NCBI RefSeq assembly: GCF_021556435.1
Contig: NZ_JAKGCU010000002.1
Coordinates: 62,001 to 126,000 of the forward strand
Direction of reading: 5' to 3'
DNA: 64,000 nucleotides
Source of the DNA: Gordonia tangerina
Lineage (GTDB): Bacteria; Actinomycetota; Actinomycetes; Mycobacteriales; Mycobacteriaceae
Made by a program: the position numbers and the translations under genes. This document shows, piece after piece, positions 62,175 through 64,000 of the stretch. The notes under the pieces were generated by a model. It saw nothing but the letters and a program-made list of their open reading frames with translations. It had not been told where the DNA came from and made no database searches. Each line of letters begins with the position of its first letter. The stretch's first letter is position 1.

Positions 62175-62807
62175 ATGGCGGACGCCATGGCCACCTATGA
62201 ACCGATCACCCCCGACCGCCTCGAACAGATGTGTGCCGATGTCGCCGAACTCCACTCAGGCATCCACATCATGGCGATCGACGGTGCCGACGCGGCGCGA
62301 CCAGTCGATCTTGCCGAACGGGTCGCCACCCGGCTCACCACACGGGGTCGTGCTGCGGCCGTCGTCTCGACGGCCGATTTCCTCCGGCCCGCCTCGCTCC
62401 GCCTTGAATACGGACACACCGACACCGAGAGTTATCGCGCAATCTGGTTCGACCACGATGCCTTACGCCGTGAGGTGATCGAGGCCGTCCGCGACCACGG
62501 TCGCTGGCTGCCCAGACTCTGGAATGCCCCGCGCGACCGATCATTTCGTGACGCTCCACGTCCGGCCGCCGCCGACCAGGTCATCCTCATTGCCGGCCCT
62601 CTGCTACTCGGTTCCGGACTCGACGTCGACACGACCATCGCACTGCTGATGAGTGAGGGCGCCCTGCGCAGACATACACCGCCCGGTATGGCCTGGACGA
62701 TCCCCGCGCTGCTGGCCGGCGCGGAAGATGCCCCGCGTGCCGACATCGACGTGCGCTACGACCACCCGGACCGGCCGGCCATCCGCATGCGACGCCGTGC
62801 GGGATGA
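62175..62807 (+). CDS. Uridine-kinase-like P-loop protein with degenerate Walker A
   Basis: A 210-residue protein resembling the small uridine kinase/phosphoribulokinase family. In the first strand-loop [20 protein letters not shown] sits where kinases have AIDGxxGSGKT, so the nucleotide loop is lost. A later [40 protein letters not shown] and [11 protein letters not shown] resemble the kinase core and lid region. ATG 62175 is used; another ATG at 62187 is possible. Divergent from ruvC and convergent with yebC. Probably not an active kinase; function unknown. Confidence 0.7.
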   Translation: MADAMATYEPITPDRLEQMCADVAELHSGIHIMAIDGADAARPVDLAERVATRLTTRGRAAAVVSTADFLRPASLRLEYGHTDTESYRAIWFDHDALRREVIEAVRDHGRWLPRLWNAPRDRSFRDAPRPAAADQVILIAGPLLLGSGLDVDTTIALLMSEGALRRHTPPGMAWTIPALLAGAEDAPRADIDVRYDHPDRPAIRMRRRAG

Positions 62808-62813
62808 CGCCGG

Positions 62814-63566
62814 TCAGGCGTCGAGTTCGGCGAGTACCTCGTCGCTGACGTCGACGTTGCTGTAGACGTTCTGCACGTCGTCGGAGTCCTCGAGTGCGTC
62901 GATGAGTTTGAACACCTTGCGCGCGCCCTCGGCGTCCACCGGTACGTCCACCGACGCCCGGAACGCTGCCTCGGCAGAGTCGTAGTCGATGCCGGCATCG
63001 ACCAGCGCCGTTCGCACCGCGACGAGGTCGGTCGGTTCGCTGACCACCTCGAACGATTCGCCGAGGTCGTTGACCTCCTCGGCGCCGGCGTCCAGTACGG
63101 CCAGCAGAACGTCGTCCTCGGACTGCCCGTTCTTCTCCAGCGTGACCACACCCTTGCGGGTGAACAAGTACGCCACCGAGCCGGGATCGGCCATGTTGCC
63201 GCCGTTACGCGTCATCGCGGTGCGCACCTCGCCGGCCGCGCGATTGCGGTTGTCGGTCAGGCACTCGATGAGGATCGCCACCCCGTTGGGCCCGTAGCCC
63301 TCGTACATGATGGTCTGCCAGTCGGCGCCGCCGGCCTCTTCGCCCGCGCCGCGCTTGCGCGCACGCTCGATGTTGTCGTTGGGTACCGAGGTCTTCTTCG
63401 CCTTCTGGATGGCGTCGTACAGTGTCGGGTTGCCGGCCGGGTCGCCGCCACCGGTCCTTGCCGCGACCTCGATGTTCTTGACCAGTTTGGCGAACATCTT
63501 GCCGCGCTTGGCATCGATGGCCGCCTTCTTGTGCTTGGTGGTGGCCCATTTGGAATGGCCGCTCAT
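62814..63566 (-). CDS. yebC: YebC/PmpR-family transcription regulator or translation factor
   Basis: A 250-residue member of the widespread YebC family. The N-terminus is [20 protein letters not shown] with [20 protein letters not shown], then [22 protein letters not shown], the hallmark [22 protein letters not shown] and a C-terminal domain ending [21 protein letters not shown]. Members act as DNA-binding regulators, and some are reported to help ribosomes through proline-rich stretches. The order ruvC-yebC-pdxT is the mycobacterial one. ATG with GGGAG just upstream; a TATACG box about 17 bases before the ATG may be the -10. Confidence 0.96.
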   Translation of the reverse strand: MSGHSKWATTKHKKAAIDAKRGKMFAKLVKNIEVAARTGGGDPAGNPTLYDAIQKAKKTSVPNDNIERARKRGAGEEAGGADWQTIMYEGYGPNGVAILIECLTDNRNRAAGEVRTAMTRNGGNMADPGSVAYLFTRKGVVTLEKNGQSEDDVLLAVLDAGAEEVNDLGESFEVVSEPTDLVAVRTALVDAGIDYDSAEAAFRASVDVPVDAEGARKVFKLIDALEDSDDVQNVYSNVDVSDEVLAELDA

Positions 63567-63662
63567 GACACTCCCGCATCCGTATAGACGTCAATGACGA
63601 ACGTGACCGTGCGATGACGATCCGCCCAACTCCTCGATCTTACCGGTGCGGGTTGTCGAGGC

Positions 63663-64000
63663 TCACACTCCCGACTCCCGCACCATCTCCACGAAGTAGC
63701 GGTGCACTCGGCGGTCCCCGGTCACCTCCGGGTGAAACGAGGTGGCCAGGACGTTGTTCTGCCGGACCGCAACGATCCGGTCCTTCGCGGGCCCCTCGGG
63801 CACCCGGGCGAGTACCTGCACGTCGGGCGTGATCGACTCCACCCACGGAGCGCGGATGAACACCGCCCGCATCGGCGGGTCACCCGCGGAATCGGTGACG
63901 CCATGGAACTGCAGATCTGTCTCGAAGCTCGCCACCTGACGTCCGAAAGCGTTGCGCCGCACAGTGATGTCCAATGCATCGAGATGACGGGCGTCGGGCC
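63663..64000 (-). CDS. pdxT: Pyridoxal 5'-phosphate synthase glutaminase subunit, C-terminal part (runs off window)
   Basis: Glutaminase that feeds ammonia to PdxS for de novo PLP synthesis. About 112 C-terminal residues are visible. They contain [31 protein letters not shown] and the catalytic His-Glu in [21 protein letters not shown], all typical of PdxT. The catalytic Cys and the start are beyond base 64000. In mycobacteria it lies downstream of pdxS and upstream of yebC, consistent with the 96-bp gap to yebC here. Confidence 0.95.
   Translation of the reverse strand, partial: PDARHLDALDITVRRNAFGRQVASFETDLQFHGVTDSAGDPPMRAVFIRAPWVESITPDVQVLARVPEGPAKDRIVAVRQNNVLATSFHPEVTGDRRVHRYFVEMVRESGV

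Overview
The window reads as a chromosomal core segment of a high-GC Actinobacterium of the order Mycobacteriales. It is most like Gordonia or a close relative (inference from GC-rich codon use, GTG/TTG starts and gene order; no search was run). Forty-nine of about 51 protein genes have a recognisable family. Gene order matches two blocks I know from Mycobacterium tuberculosis (rpe-fmu-fmt-priA-metK-dfp-rpoZ-gmk-mihF-pyr, and nusB-efp-pepQ-aro ... relA-apt-sec-ruv-yebC-pdxT). Here the two are fused directly through nusB-pyrR. No rRNA, tRNA, CRISPR array, transposase or prophage was found.

Layout. 1-9.4 kb (minus): rpe (cut by the window edge), rsmB, fmt, priA, metK, coaBC, rpoZ, gmk, mihF. 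9.4-18.3 kb (minus): a complete, almost gap-free pyrimidine operon pyrR-pyrB-pyrC-(PH-like membrane protein)-carA-carB-pyrF, with a PyrR-binding RNA loop in its leader just before the pyrR Shine-Dalgarno. 18.3-25.5 kb: nusB, efp, pepQ, a divergent membrane protein, and the shikimate genes aroB-aroK-aroC-aroE with an A24 prepilin peptidase inserted. aroQ, which sits here in M. tuberculosis, is absent. 25.5-32.1 kb: mltG, ruvX, alaS, rarA. 32.1-40.7 kb: an orphan APH-like kinase, then a three-gene overlapping operon of two transglutaminase-like proteins and an ATP-grasp/alpha-E fusion, the best candidate in the window for a poorly understood biochemical system. 40.8-45.3 kb: aspS, and divergently two predicted metallopeptidases. 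45.3-47.9 kb: an accessory-looking DUF222/HNH nuclease gene behind a 246-bp tandem duplication that carries four promoter-like motifs of the PafBC (RecA-independent DNA damage) type. 47.9-64 kb: hisS, an MBL hydrolase, ppiB, relA, apt, an SBP lipoprotein, secF-secD, yajC, ruvB-ruvA-ruvC under a LexA box, a uridine-kinase-like protein, yebC and the 3' part of pdxT.

How the parts work together. The pyr operon makes UMP and is probably repressed at translation by PyrR-UMP. Shikimate genes feed aromatic amino acids. relA/apt link the stringent response to purine salvage. secD/secF/yajC form the accessory Sec complex. ruvCAB resolves Holliday junctions and appears LexA-controlled, while the HNH gene appears controlled by the other mycobacterial DNA damage pathway. 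Start sites were re-chosen by Shine-Dalgarno position, overlap with neighbours and family length where the longest open frame was clearly too long.
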